Source: Liopterus haemorrhoidalis
Lineage: Eukaryota; Arthropoda; Insecta; Coleoptera; Dytiscidae
Assembly (NCBI GenBank): GCA_963971575.1
Contig: OZ020611.1
Coordinates: forward strand, 6,460,882-6,524,881
Reading direction: 5' to 3'
Length of the DNA: 64,000 nucleotides
A program made the position numbers and the translations under genes. Below the pieces are notes generated by a model. It saw only the letters and a list, made by a program, of their open reading frames with translations, had not been told where the DNA came from and made no database searches. Shown here one piece after another: positions 23,158 through 32,980 of this stretch (position 1 is the first letter of the stretch; each line of letters opens with the position of its first letter).

Positions 23158-23379
23158 TTGATTTGTTCATCAGACGCATATGAAATAAAGACAGTAAATA
23201 TTGTTAAAGATATTAAACATTTCAAAGATAAAGTTCTTAAACATAATGTGTCTCATAAACATATGCATTATTCGGTCAAATTTGCCATGCTGGGATCGGT
23301 AAATATACGATTTCAACTTGATACTGCGTATAAACTTTCAATTAAAGAACATAACGAAAAGGTTAAATCTAATATTTAA
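23158..23379 (+). pseudogene. hAT (ZMYM/TTF-type) transposase N-terminal fragment
   Basis: The 73-residue open stretch contains DIKHFKDKVLKHNVSHKHMH, LGSVNIRFQLDTAYKLSIKE and HNEKVKSNI. This corresponds to the TTF-type zinc-finger region and following helix of ZMYM1-like hAT transposases (W-hF--K---H--S--H, then L-sa-r--I--HNe-V). The paired cysteines upstream and the RNase H-like catalytic core are absent. It lies inside the TSD-bounded hAT and identifies that element's lineage. Confidence 0.6.
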
Positions 23380-23704
23380 ATACATGTGAATATGTGTAGG
23401 TATCTGCTTAATTAATAACCAAATATGTTATGTTTTTGACTACAAAGCATTGTCTTAATAATATTGCAATTTTAATAATAATAATAATAATAATAGAAGT
23501 AATAACTACAAAAATGATAATAATAATATTGACCATAAATCTTAATAAAAGTGCCAGATTTGTCAGTTTTTCTAGTTGCAGAACATATTTTCAGGTATTT
23601 TTTATTTATTTACTTTTTTCTCGTATAACTATCTTTTAATAGATATATATGGGAAAAAAAGTTTCCCCCAAATATTTTACTCACCAGCCGCTACTGGATT
23701 ATGC

Positions 23705-24344
23705 GTTATCGACTGTTTTCCAAACTTATAGTTAGTGCGCTGTTTTAATGAGACAGACATATACATTAGCTATTTCACTTTACATAACCTAAAAAATACT
23801 GTCATACAAATTTTAAAAAAATTCGGAAATCGTGAAACAAAAAAGTATTGCTGTAGTTGCGGTTTTAATTTTTATTAAATTTTAGAGTTCGTATAAAGTC
23901 ACATAAATGCATAAATAATGTATATTTGAACAGGTTATTTAAATGGAACAAGAAGCCAACATTTATAAATGAGTTAATAATTTTCATTTAGATAGTTAAC
24001 ATTACACAGTTTTTCATTGAACACAATACCTAATTACACGGAGTGAAGCAATCCAACATGCAAATTGTTCATACTACTTACCAATTAAAAATAATGTTGT
24101 AGCCTCAAGTGAACTTTCTACCACTTGATTCATTTACATAAATACTCATTAATTACAACTTGTCAATTTTTAATTCCACTACTCCGAGATATCCACCATC
24201 TCAAACAACATATGGCCTGTCAAAATATATGTCACATTTTATTCTATATTGAAATAGTCCAAATTTTAATTAACCACAATTTTTTGTTGCCATTTACAAA
24301 CTGTTATGAATTTTTTACTTTCATAAATATGTTAACTATATAAG
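23705..24344. other. no recognisable feature
   Basis: AT-rich, unassigned. An (ATA)n stretch lies just upstream, inside the hAT, at about 23474-23494. Confidence 0.35.
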
Positions 24345-24865
24345 AATTTAGTGAACTGCGTATCGGTGAATATTTTACGTATTTCTTATTACGCTCTATT
24401 CCAGTCCCAGATATTTTACGCTCTATCTGTATGGGGACACAGTCCATCAGCGGAACGTATTTTTAAATTGCAAAGACGCGTAATAAGGATAATCGCGGGA
24501 GTATCCTACAAAGTAGAATGCAGGGAACATTTTATTAGTCTAAATATAATGACTCTACCATCCCTTTATATTTATCAGTGTCTCCTCTACGGATTTAAAA
24601 ATGTTGGTTCCTACAGTACTGTCGAGCAGTTACATTCTTGCAACACAAGAAATAAAACAAAAATCTACCCTGTTTATACTAGATTATGAAAAACAAGAAA
24701 TTGTAGCAACTATTACTCAATTAAATTCTTAAATGTCTTACCAACAGAAGTCAAATCAAACTCCATAGAAATATGTAAAAATAAAATGAAACATTTTTTT
24801 ATACAGCATTCTTTTTATGAAGTGGAAGATTTTACTAATTTTTATTTTAAGACAGTAAAATGGTA
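24345..24865 (+). pseudogene. non-LTR retrotransposon RT C-terminal fragment
   Basis: Encodes ILRISYYALFQSQIFYALSV, WGHSPSAERIFKLQRRVIRI, then TLPSLYIYQCLLYG, then NTRNKTKIYPVYTRL. A TGA stop follows, and the same frame continues KTRNCSNYYSIKFLNVLP to about 24863. This is the region C-terminal to the RT catalytic core in Jockey/CR1/RTE-like ORF2 proteins (the W-G-S-----I--lQRr-iRii block). The catalytic YADD lies upstream and is missing. The 3' end is cut by insertion of HINE-A A8. Confidence 0.75.
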
Positions 24866-24867
24866 AT

Positions 24868-24915
24868 ACGGGTTTTGTAGGTATGACCAAAAAACCCTTA
24901 TACCGTCATTTTGTC

Positions 24916-24985
<70 letters not shown>

Positions 24986-26055
24986 TCGGTAAAAATTGTA
25001 GCCAAACGGCTAAACCTAGAGAGTTGAAATTTGGCATGCTTGTACAACTTTTTGACCCGCACATAGGAAAAATACTAAAACATCTAAAAAACATATCCCC
25101 CTAAAAATATAAACAAAAATATGCTCATCGAAAAAAGAAATATTTTTTTAGAATTCTGAGTAGGGTATCAAATGAAAGCCCTTAGTACGTGGATTAACGA
25201 TCAAAATTTTATTTTTGCAAAATAAATTATTTTGAGGCGAGTTTTGCTAAAATTGTGCAAACAATTTTTTGTCCCACACCCTGTAGCCCAGATGGTTTAA
25301 ACTAAAAATGTGAAAAAATTCTAAGTAATGTGTATTGGTGTGAACCCGAATAGTACAACAGGAATTTTTGATCAGATTATGTTTTCGGAAAATAACGCAT
25401 TTTTTGTGTTTTTTTGTTGACGATGCATACAAGTTATACTCTTATAACACACTAAGTTGATAAGCGTTTGGTGGTCTTGTGGCTCAGTTGCGCGACAACT
25501 ACACAGGATCGTTATTCACTACACAGGTTCGTTCCTGGCTTGTGGAGTCAATTTTATTTTTTGTTTTTTTTTTTCATATTTATTTTGTTTAAATTAATTT
25601 GTTAAAATTCTAGTTATATTTTAGCACATTTTGAATTTAATATTCAAGAGCGTAAATTTAATAACCAATTGAAATTATATTTTCATTCTATGTGTCATTT
25701 ATACGAAGCAAGAGGGGCGGAGCGTATGTTTTAAGACAACCAATGAAAGCCATAGGCCCAATTTTCAAAATCTTAATGAACCTTGTTATATAAAAAAAAT
25801 ACTGCACTTATTTAGAAACCTAAATAATGATATTAGGTATTCGAATTAAAATTAACAAAAAAATATTTTAACATAAAATTTGTTTTTAAAGCTCTGAGAT
25901 TAACAGACGATAAATTATTTTAAAAAGATCGTTCATTTTGCCGTGGTTACTACAAAGCAAAATTTGTCCTACACACTCAGCATGCCGCCTTCACTTATTA
26001 TATACCTGCGAAACCCTGCAATGTGTGAAAATTCACACTTCACATCAATTTTTTT
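24868..26055 (+). mobile_element. HINE-A copy A8, complete
   Basis: Starts GGGTTTTGTAGGTATGACC, then TTATACCGTCATTTTGTC and a long uninterrupted (GTCT)n tract at about 24916-24985. Body follows, then TACCTGCGAAACCCT and the hairpin to CACATCAATTTTTTT. It shares a body segment (ACACACTCAGCATGCCGCC) with A10 at 50331-51537, making a sub-subfamily. It carries tRNA-like variant 3. Confidence 0.9.
25469..25550 (+). promoter_or_regulatory. tRNA-like internal module, variant 3 (in A8)
   Basis: TGGCTCAGTTG (25480-25490) matches the Pol III A box. GGTTCGTTCC (25526-25535) matches the B box, at tRNA-like spacing. The same module is found in A10. It replaces the variant-1 module found at this spot in other copies. 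Confidence 0.6.
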
Positions 26056-26164
26056 TAACTTATAAATGTAAATGTGTTTTTGCAACGTGTTTTTATAAAT
26101 TTTATTATTGTATGACCTAAATATATATTTCTGACTGACTTAAAACACATTACGGGTCATTTTG

Positions 26165-26174
26165 TCAATAAATT

Positions 26175-26206
<32 letters not shown>

Positions 26207-26210
26207 TGTA
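26165..26210. repeat. (TTTA)n microsatellite
   Basis: Repeats of TTTA that form the insertion site of the next hAT. The hAT's TSD is TTTATGTA / TTTATTTA. Confidence 0.85.
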
Positions 26211-26280
26211 CAGGGCCGGATTTACATAACGCGAGGTCCTAGGCTACTCAAATTTTTAGGCCCCTTCAATAGACTACCTC

Positions 26281-26669
26281 TTTTTACCGACCGCCAACAT
26301 ATATAAGGGAGGTATTGTGATCGTAACGATTTTGACATTTCGAGTTAGAAAAATCGGTTAATTAGAAATGGGAGTTTACTCGTGTCGATTTAGCAACAGA
26401 AAAATATTTCTAAAAAATTTATTTAACAAAAATTGCTGTAAATGCAATAACTATTAACTTTTATTTGAGACATTTCTTGATAAAAAGAATTTTTCGAAAT
26501 TTTTTCTAAGGATCTATTTTTTCATACTTATATGTAACGTTTCCATGGCCATGATAAATCATATATCTGTTAGAATATATTAGGGCAAGTTATTTCTACT
26601 CTGCTGCTAGAATGTGTTTTATACAAGTACTTTGTGATGGCGGTCGGTCCTGTGGTGGCCACAGCTGAA
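26281..26669 (+). mobile_element. HINE-B copy B5, microsatellite deleted
   Basis: Both ends are intact (TTTTTACCGACCGCC and GGCGGTCGGTCCTGTGG-tgg-CCACAG). The segment from ATTTCGAG jumps directly to TTAGAAAAATCGG, so the tetranucleotide tract and its flanks are gone. The total is only about 390 bp. Confidence 0.85.
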
Positions 26670-26678
26670 GTTTATCAC

Positions 26679-26936
26679 CAGAGCCGCAGTACGGCAAACT
26701 TGCGCTAGGGGCAAAACTAAGTTTTGGCGCCCTTGGCAAATAAAAAAAAAGGTCCTCACCTCCCAAAATCCAAGTGAAGAAAAAAAAAAAGGTCCTCACC
26801 GCCCAAAATCCAAGTGAAGAGCAAAAAAAAGGTCCTCACTTTCGCAATGTGGCGCCCCTTAGTCAAGCTCATCGGCGCCCTTTTCCTTCGAGCGCTAGGG
26901 GCCATCGCCCCCTCCGCCCCCCTTACTGCGGCTCTG
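26679..26936. mobile_element. hAT MITE, 258 bp, exact TSD
   Basis: Ends CAGAGCCGCAGTACGG and CCTTACTGCGGCTCTG. The exact 8-bp duplication TTTATCAC lies at 26671-26678 and 26937-26944. It is GC-richer than its surroundings and contains the 40-bp tandem repeat. Confidence 0.92.
26742..26850. repeat. 40-bp tandem repeat within the hAT MITE
   Basis: GGTCCTCACC starts at 26751 and 26791, and GGTCCTCACT at 26831, giving period 40. Each unit carries CCCAAAATCCAAGTGAAGA and an A-run. The ORF across it is a by-product. Confidence 0.85.
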
Positions 26937-26962
26937 TTTATCACTTTCAATGCTCAGAATGC

Positions 26963-27214
26963 TCAATACGGATAACCTGTCTTTAGACATTGAGTTAATT
27001 TATTTTTAATTCTTAAGTTTGAAAAAGACCTCTCTTCAAAGCAGTTAGTGACCATTAAACTAAAAAGTAGTCGTAGGATTGCTTCTATGTTAGGTAAAGC
27101 CATATGTATTTTTTCTTTATGCATTATTTGGTAGAGGTCTGCATGAGACTGAGGGAGTTCTTCTAAAGGGGTGAAAAGCTTTTTTACGGATTCCTCAATA
27201 TCTCTTAGGCCCAA
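26963..27214 (-). pseudogene. hAT (ZMYM-type) C-terminal dimerisation fragment
   Basis: Minus-strand reading LPNIEAILRLLFSLMVTNCF then EERSFSNLRIKNKL. It aligns with the hAT dimerisation motif (P-v-ialRifL-lpvT-csaERsFS-Lk-IKn-lRs) and with the relic at 44090-44361. Upstream LEELPQSHADLYQI also fits the family. The open stretch is 83 residues from an internal ATG, with no catalytic domain. It lies inside the TIR-bounded hAT at 26211-27436. Confidence 0.75.
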
Positions 27215-27444
27215 TGAGATATCGACTTTTTGAGATATTGACTAGTTAACCTATAAGGGAAAAAAATAGATTTAGGATAAATTATAAAATCCTTCGTATG
27301 GTCTATGTTTCTTGAGTTATAGCATATTTTTTTTAATTTTTTTTAGAACATATGCATCTTTTTGTATATTGAGGCCCTCTGAACTTAGGAGGCCCTAGGC
27401 TTAAGCCTATTTAGCCTATAGGGAAATCCGGGCCTGTTTATTTA

Positions 27445-28068
27445 TTTATTCCTGACAGAGTATAGACACTTGAATGACGGTGTAAGGGTTTCCTGGTAGT
27501 GCCAATAAATAGTGTAGTGTGCGTTCTCCGTCACTGGCAGATATGATGCAATTTTGAAGGTGATCAGCATATGATTAACATGTATAAACGCGTTCTCATT
27601 TCCAAATATTTGTGTATTTCCACAAATGTTAACAGATAGTAACAGTATCGGCGGCTCAATGACCTGCGGATTTCGAAACAGGCTCACGAATCGCATTAGC
27701 CAATGCGACTGGCAACTGGCAGTCAGGCAGCCATAGGCAGCCACAGCCAAAGCGCGCTGTTCGCCGCTCCGACTGTGTAAACAAATGATAGCCTGGCGAT
27801 GTTTGGCAATTGTCATCATTGGGGGCATTCACCGATAACGATGCACACCATGTTCAAGGACATACACGCACAACAACATCACGTGTCCAAATTTACAGTT
27901 TCATACTTACGTACAAAACACTTTTTTAAAATTACGCATTAATAATACTGTAATTTTTTTAAATAATTATAACTACGGAAACAAACATGTAAACACAGTA
28001 AATTCCACAAGTTCAATCTTGAATATACTAATTAAACTGTCCATAACAGTTTACATACTGTCATGTAT
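27445..28068. other. unassigned; 128-residue ORF without resemblance
   Basis: A minus-strand ORF spans 27442-27828. Its upstream part is GC-richer (27640-27830) and reads AYGCLTASCQSHWLMRF, which I cannot place. Neither a promoter nor a splice pattern is visible. It may be chance or a degraded element. Confidence 0.3.
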
Positions 28069-28392
28069 GGCAAGCCGTTTTAACATTTAATAATAGGATC
28101 ATATGTCATAGAAAATATTTATAAAATGTTCCTATCTCAAATGTTCCTCTTCAAAATATTACCTATCTCATAGAATCTATACATAGAATTTCATTTACAA
28201 TGAAATAAATTTACAAACATTTTCATGACATACGTACATTTTTCAACTAATTTCTATGAGAGTGGAATAAATTTAGTATTAAATGTTAAAACGGCTAGCC
28301 GGGTAGCGCGCCGAATTAGTATTTATTACATGTTACACAAAATTAAATAATAAAAATCTTTCACTCTCATAGAAATTAGTTGAAAAATGTAC
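28069..28392. repeat. two overlapping inverted repeats
   Basis: Pair 1: AGCCGTTTTAACATTTAATA (28073 onward) with TATTAAATGTTAAAACGGCT (28277-28297). Pair 2: TACATTTTTCAACTAATTTC (28235 onward) with GAAATTAGTTGAAAAATGTA (28372-28391). Each spans 150-230 bp. MITE remnants are likely, but no TSD is found. Confidence 0.65.
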
Positions 28393-28773
28393 GGTATTCT
28401 CTTTTTCTGTAAAAAAAAAAAAAAATCTGGTTAGCCTACTACAAATCAGTTTAAAGTACATTTCGCTTTTATCTAGAAAAATTTTAGGGTCGTTTGCAGA
28501 AAATGCACGATTATAAATAAAACATTATTATAAAGGACGAGAACCAGTTCCTTTAGAGAAAGAATCATGTTGTTTTCACTCAGTATCTTGATTGTTTCCA
28601 CTCATTTTGTTTTGTTGAAAAATTTGCACAAATTGCCGCACGTTCTAAACTTAAGACGATTGTGCAGCACAAACTGCACTGAAAGATATTTGCCGAACGA
28701 TCTTCGTGCGGCACAGAGCATACAGAAACGCTTAACCGCTTACCGAATGTTTCTTGTGTAAATTATGCAGAAT
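28393..28773. other. unassigned
   Basis: Includes ORF 28567-28761, which resembles nothing I know, and a poly-A run near 28410. Confidence 0.3.
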
Positions 28774-28781
28774 GTGTAGAT

Positions 28782-29771
28782 CAGGGATTCCTAACGGGGT
28801 CCAGGTGGACTCCTTGGGGGCTATGGAAGTCTAAAAAGGGTCTATAGTATTCCAGGGGTCTAGTATTAAACTAGTGCGTATTCAGAGTTGGGCCAGAGCC
28901 AGCCACGGTTACTAAACCTAAAAAAAAAATATGCGAAAGTAATGATGAATTTTATAATAATTTATTTCTTCATACAGAAGTTCGTTGGTTGTCGAAAGGC
29001 AATTGTTTGCACCGTTTCACTGAAATCTTTAATTCTGTAATTGAGTTCCTTTTGGAAATTGATAAACCTACGGCAATAAAATTAATTGAATCAAAAAAGC
29101 ATATATTTTATTTAGCAGACATATTTTCTTTATTTAATAATATGCAAAATAAATTACAAGGAAAAAACGTGAATCTCATTCAAACTCGAACAGTATTTGG
29201 GTTTCGCTCCAAAATTGATTTGTTTATTTCCACTTTAAATCGCAATGATTTTCGATACTTTGAACTTTTGATGCAATTTTCTGTTGTTGAAAAAGATATG
29301 ATTAATGTTGATGACATTCAAATCTACACTGACCACTTGAAACAATTAAAAGAAGATATCAATGCCCGTTGCAAAGATTTGGGAAGTTTAGATATCCCGT
29401 CTTGGATTATAAATCCATTTGAAAGCGACACAAGCAATATTGTTTTTTCTCTACAAGAAGAATTGGTTGAATTAAAGGAGAATTTGGAAGATAAAATCTA
29501 TTTTCAAGCAAGTGGTTATGCCAAATTTTGGAATTGTAAAGAATTTCGAAAAAAATACGTCAAATTAATTCATATCACCGAACCATTAATTTTAGCTTTT
29601 CCTAGTTCTTACTTGGTTGAGGCAGTATTTAGTCACGTTAACAATTTATTAAGAAAAACTTGGATTACTGGTTACTGGATTGCCCTTACAACTTCAACTT
29701 GATATATGGTCTATTGAAAAAAAAAAAAGTTGCTAAGGGGGTTTAAGTAGAAAAATTGTTGGGAATCCATT
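28782..29771 (+). mobile_element. hAT element (ZBED-type) with exact TSD, internally deleted
   Basis: Left end CAGGGATTCCTAACGGGGTC, right end GTTGGGAATCCATT. The exact 8-bp duplication GTGTAGAT lies at 28774-28781 and 29772-29779. The right end has CATT where CCTG is expected, which would probably have impaired mobility. It encodes the transposase fragment below. Confidence 0.9.
28915..29702 (+). pseudogene. hAT transposase fragment, ZBED5/SCAND3-like
   Basis: One of the longest open frames in the window. Order: FLHTEVRWLSKGNCLHRFTE, a helical region (IEFLLEIDKPTA, LADIFSLFNNMQNKLQGKN), FWNCKEFRKKYVKL, then the dimerisation motif FPSSYLVEAVFSHVNNLLRK. LHTEVRWLS...L-r-fE is characteristic of ZBED5/FAM200/SCAND3-type hAT proteins. 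The zinc finger and first catalytic part are missing upstream, and the last 30 or so residues are out of frame after RKTW. About 260 residues remain, against 600 or more for intact relatives. The stop-free frame and exact TSD make it one of the younger insertions. Confidence 0.8.
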
Positions 29772-29779
29772 GTGTAGAT

Positions 29780-30063
29780 TATTAGCTTATGCCGAACGCA
29801 GATATGAAAATGTTAATAACGAGTTGTATCCCATAACACCATCTACACTTCTAGGAAGACTTATCATAAAATTTAGAATTGGATAATTATGTGAAAATAG
29901 GACGAGGTATGGGCTACATCAGGTGCGTATCCAGCTATTTTGTCTTGGGGGGCTCCATGAAGATTGTTTGACAAGGGATCGGGAAATTACTCGGCAACAA
30001 GTAAAAATATTGCAACAAATGCAAATATTGAACTAAAAAATGACGATATTAATTCATTCTCTC
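29780..30063. other. unassigned
   Basis: Contains TATTTTGTCTTGGGGGGCT near 29938, close to a phrase at 10081 in the hAT-like insert. It is possibly the end of a related element; no partner end was found. Confidence 0.35.
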
Positions 30064-30066
30064 TTA

Positions 30067-30237
30067 TACTGCATTCACAACATCGAAATTAGAAATTAGA
30101 ATTAGTACTTGGAATTAATGTAAATGTTTGTTATACGTAACTGTACGTTAGGTTGTGAACGCTAACGTATAGATACGTATAACAAACATTTACGTTAATT
30201 CTAAGTACTAATTCTAATTTATCTTGTGAATGCAGTA
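30067..30237. mobile_element. palindromic MITE, TTA-flanked (PIF/Harbinger-type)
   Basis: 171 bp that folds almost end to end. The arms begin TACTGCATTCACAA and contain GTAAATGTTTGTTATACGTA. TTA occurs directly on both sides (30064-30066 and 30238-30240), the usual Harbinger target. The loop is about 10 bases around GTTGTGAACG. Confidence 0.8.
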
Positions 30238-30744
30238 TTATAATTATAAATTGAAATAAGGTTGGGTGCGTATTTGGTAACCGAAAGACGAATATCAGTA
30301 AATAAAATAGATTCAATATTCAATTGTGAAACTAGTAGTAATAAACCTAAAAATTTTATTGCGTAAAACCTTTTATTTATTTTAGTGAAGGGTTAAAATC
30401 AGCAATAAAAGTCAGTTTATTTGTACCTTTTCTGTGGCTAATCTTTGCAACTTGTGAAAATAGTTTTACGAGGACCTTTGGCCAATAATAGGTCGTAAAA
30501 TGTCGGTAAAATTTTATTTGTACTTAGGTTTTTTGACCTTCAAAAAGTTTTTTTGCTATAAAAATCCTTCAATGATATGATCTTATTCGACCTCATTCAA
30601 CTGTTGCATAATAAGGACAATTTTTCACTTTCACAGCTTATATGGGAAAAAGATATAATTGTAATAATTTTTAATACTTAGTTTTCATCAGATGAGCATG
30701 CAAAAAGGCTCGAATTGTGCTTTTACAAGAGCTACCTTTTAAGT

Positions 30745-31250
30745 TTTTACAAAAACTAAGAAAGAACATTTTTTGGAACAAACTGTTTTATTGCTTTTCA
30801 AAATATTCGCCTTTAAGATTTATACACTTTTGTATGCGTTCAAATCAATTTTCCAAACATTTTTTCTGAAGTTGGTATCTAAAAAACATGATTTTCGAAG
30901 GCTGAAGCCGTAGCTTTACAACTTCTACAAACAAGGTTGGTATACAACTTCTTGAAGTGATGAAAATCGCAGTCCACACATTTTTTGTTTGACATTGGAG
31001 AGCAATAAAAAGTCGTTAGGGGATAAATCAGGTGAATACGGGCAATGAGACATTAATTTGATGTTTCTCTCCTTCAAATAATAAGAGCTTGCAATGTCAT
31101 GATGAAGAATGATGCGACGTTTTTGATTTTTTCCCCTGATTTTGTCGATGACTTCTGGCAAACAAATTGTTGTATACCATTCAGCATTAACTGTTCTCGA
31201 TTTTCTAATAATCTTTCCAATATTAATGGTACTTGTTGTGTTTCTGTCAC
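30745..31250 (-). pseudogene. mariner transposase C-terminal relic (copy 1)
   Basis: Minus-strand pieces: EVIDKIRGKNQKRRIILHHD, then LKERNIKLMSHCPYSPDLSP and NDFLLLSNVKQKMCG. These are the second and third catalytic blocks of a mariner transposase (HHD with the D, and YSPDLSPND). The C-terminus below 30925 is broken by several stops. The N-terminal half is absent. It is a paralogue of the next copy, about 350 bp away in the same orientation. Confidence 0.75.
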
Positions 31251-31467
31251 TACATTTTTAATATATAATTTTTGCAAATTTAAAATAAGTTTTAGTGATA
31301 TCATTTTTGGTGCATATTTGAGGATAATCAAAGAATATAATTTTTTTTTTAGAACATATAAAAAATTTTATGCAATTATTTCTTAGTCTGTCTATTTTTA
31401 TTGACCACTGCTTTTTTGACTTTCAGATCTCATCGGCATTCCTCTCAAATATTTACAAAACAATTTT

Positions 31468-31582
31468 TTCGATGAATTGACGATTCGATGAATTGATCAT
31501 TCGATGAATTTATTTTCGATGAATTTGCTTTCGATGAACTCGTTTTCGATGAACTCGTTTTCGATGAATTGATTTTCGATTT
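31468..31582. repeat. 15-bp minisatellite inside a mariner relic
   Basis: TTTTCGATGAACTCG and close variants repeat about seven times with period 11-16. In the minus-strand mariner frame this reads as HRKRV-type repeats, so the relic ends in an apparent basic tail. It replaces the normal C-terminus. Confidence 0.8.
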
Positions 31583-32460
31583 TTGTTTGACACGCATTTT
31601 TGTTTGACATTGGGGAACAAAAAAAAATCGTTAGGGGATAAATCAGATGAATACGGGCAATGAGATATTAATTCGATGTTTTTCTCCTTCAAATAAACAA
31701 TTGTTTGACGTACTGTGGGGGAGCTTGCATTGTCACGGTGAAGAATGATGCGACGTTTTTAGTTGTTTTCCTGATTTTGTCGATGACTTCTTGTAAACAA
31801 ATTGTTGTATACCATTCAGCATTAACTGTTCTCCGATCCTCTAAAAGAATGGTTGCGACATGTCCAGTACAACCGAAGAAACAACCGATTAATTTATTGG
31901 AAGTGCATCGTGAACGAACAACTTTTGTGAGTTTCGGTTCATCTTGGAAGACCCAAACAGTGGATAGTTGCTTAGTTTCCGGTTCATATGAATAAATCCA
32001 AGTTTTGTCACCTGTAACAATATTGTATATGGATTTTGCAGTGCCTAGGTTGAATTTTTTTAGCATTCCCTTACACCAATCAACACGAGTCTTTTTTTGA
32101 GCTTCGGTCAAATTATGCGGAATCCATCGGGAACAAATCTTTTTCACAGCTAAATGTTCATGCAAAATCGAATGTATTGCAGTCTGCGATATGCTAAAGG
32201 ATGCCTCTATCTCACAATAAGTCACATGCCGATATTCTTGAATCATTTTGCGCACAGCATCGATATTTTTTTGAATCACAACCGATTTTGGTCGACATTC
32301 ACGAGATTCATCACTGACGGACGCACGACCACGACGAAATTCCGCAAACCAATTGTAAACAGTCTTTTCTGATAGTGCTTCATTACCAAAACTTGAACGA
32401 AGCGAATCTATGCATTGTTGTTGAGTTGGGCCTTTACTAAAATACTGCTTTACTAGACAA
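31583..32460 (-). pseudogene. mariner transposase, nearly full N-terminal two thirds (copy 2)
   Basis: Order on the minus strand: SKGPTQQQCIDSLRSSFGNE and VYNWFAEFRRGRASVSDESR (paired HTH), RWIPHNLTEAQKKTRVDWCK (the WVPHxL motif), IVTGDKTWIYSYEPETKQLS (first catalytic D) and LEDRRTVNAEWYTTICLQEV. A frameshift near 31760 separates the second D block. Then comes KNIELISHCPYSSDLSPNDF (third D). The open frame 31689-32279 alone gives 196 residues against about 345 for intact mariners. The sequence after KQKCV is replaced by a minisatellite. No terminal repeat pair was identified. Confidence 0.85.
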
Positions 32461-32867
32461 GTTTGCTAGGAATGTCTTTCAATTAGTTCGTCGATTGTAT
32501 TCGGTGAAGCTGTATGTTGTAAGAATTGTATAGAATTGAAGAAGCCAAGATCCAATACAATAAAATCTGGACTATTTGCGGTTGTGATTTAAGTCGATTT
32601 GGAACTTCTTGCGATTCAACACAATTTTGATCAAAATTCGCAATTTTGTTAAAACAGTGGGTATAATTTTAATTTATCTAAAATACGCGTTTTTTTTTTT
32701 TTCTTTCTGTAAATTACTTTTGACACATCAAAACATTTGCGCACCATTTGTTTATTAGTTGCCTAGCAACCACTTATTTAAAAATAAAAACAAAAAAGAT
32801 CAAGATAATATTACTTTCGTTAATCCCACACTTTTTTAAGTAATGAATACCATATTTTCGGACTGAG

Positions 32868-32974
32868 GTAGTAGAAATGAATCAATCTCTAAGAGCATCC
32901 CCAGAAACACCATATTCATCCAATTTTTTTACTAAAATTTCTCTATTAATAGCTTCAAATGCCATTTTAAAATC
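32868..32974 (-). pseudogene. short RT fragment of a non-LTR element
   Basis: The minus strand reads DFKMAFEAINREILVKKLDE then YGVSGDALRD. This is the RT block D--kAFD-vnh-iLl-KL--yGi-g-al of Jockey/CR1-like RTs. It is only about 35 residues and is directly followed by the HINE-A insertion at 32981. Confidence 0.7.
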
Positions 32975-32980
32975 TTTTTT

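Larger units (their letters stand above)
21868..23696 (+). mobile_element. hAT element with exact 8-bp TSD, internally deleted
   Basis: Left end CAGTGGCGGCTG, right end CAGCCGCTACTG. The flanking duplication GATTATGC is exact (21860-21867 and 23697-23704). It contains a ZMYM/TTF-type transposase fragment, a perfect palindrome TTGGACACTCC-GGAGTGTCCAA near 22083, and a nested HINE-B (22371-23012). Confidence 0.9.
26211..27436 (-). mobile_element. hAT element with nested HINE-B and hAT MITE
   Basis: Left end CAGGGCCGGATTTACATAAC, right end TAGGGAAATCCGGGCCTG. The flanking 8-mers TTTATGTA and TTTATTTA match at 7 of 8. The minus strand carries a ZMYM-type hAT C-terminal fragment. Two later insertions lie inside it. 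Confidence 0.85.

Noticed and set aside
24916..24985. Tetranucleotide tracts as CRISPR-like arrays
   Set aside because: Units are 4 bp with no spacers, and the context is eukaryotic transposons.
27442..27828. 128-residue minus-strand ORF as a host gene
   Set aside because: Composition is irregular, no family was recognised, and it starts within the hAT TSD region. Insufficient support.
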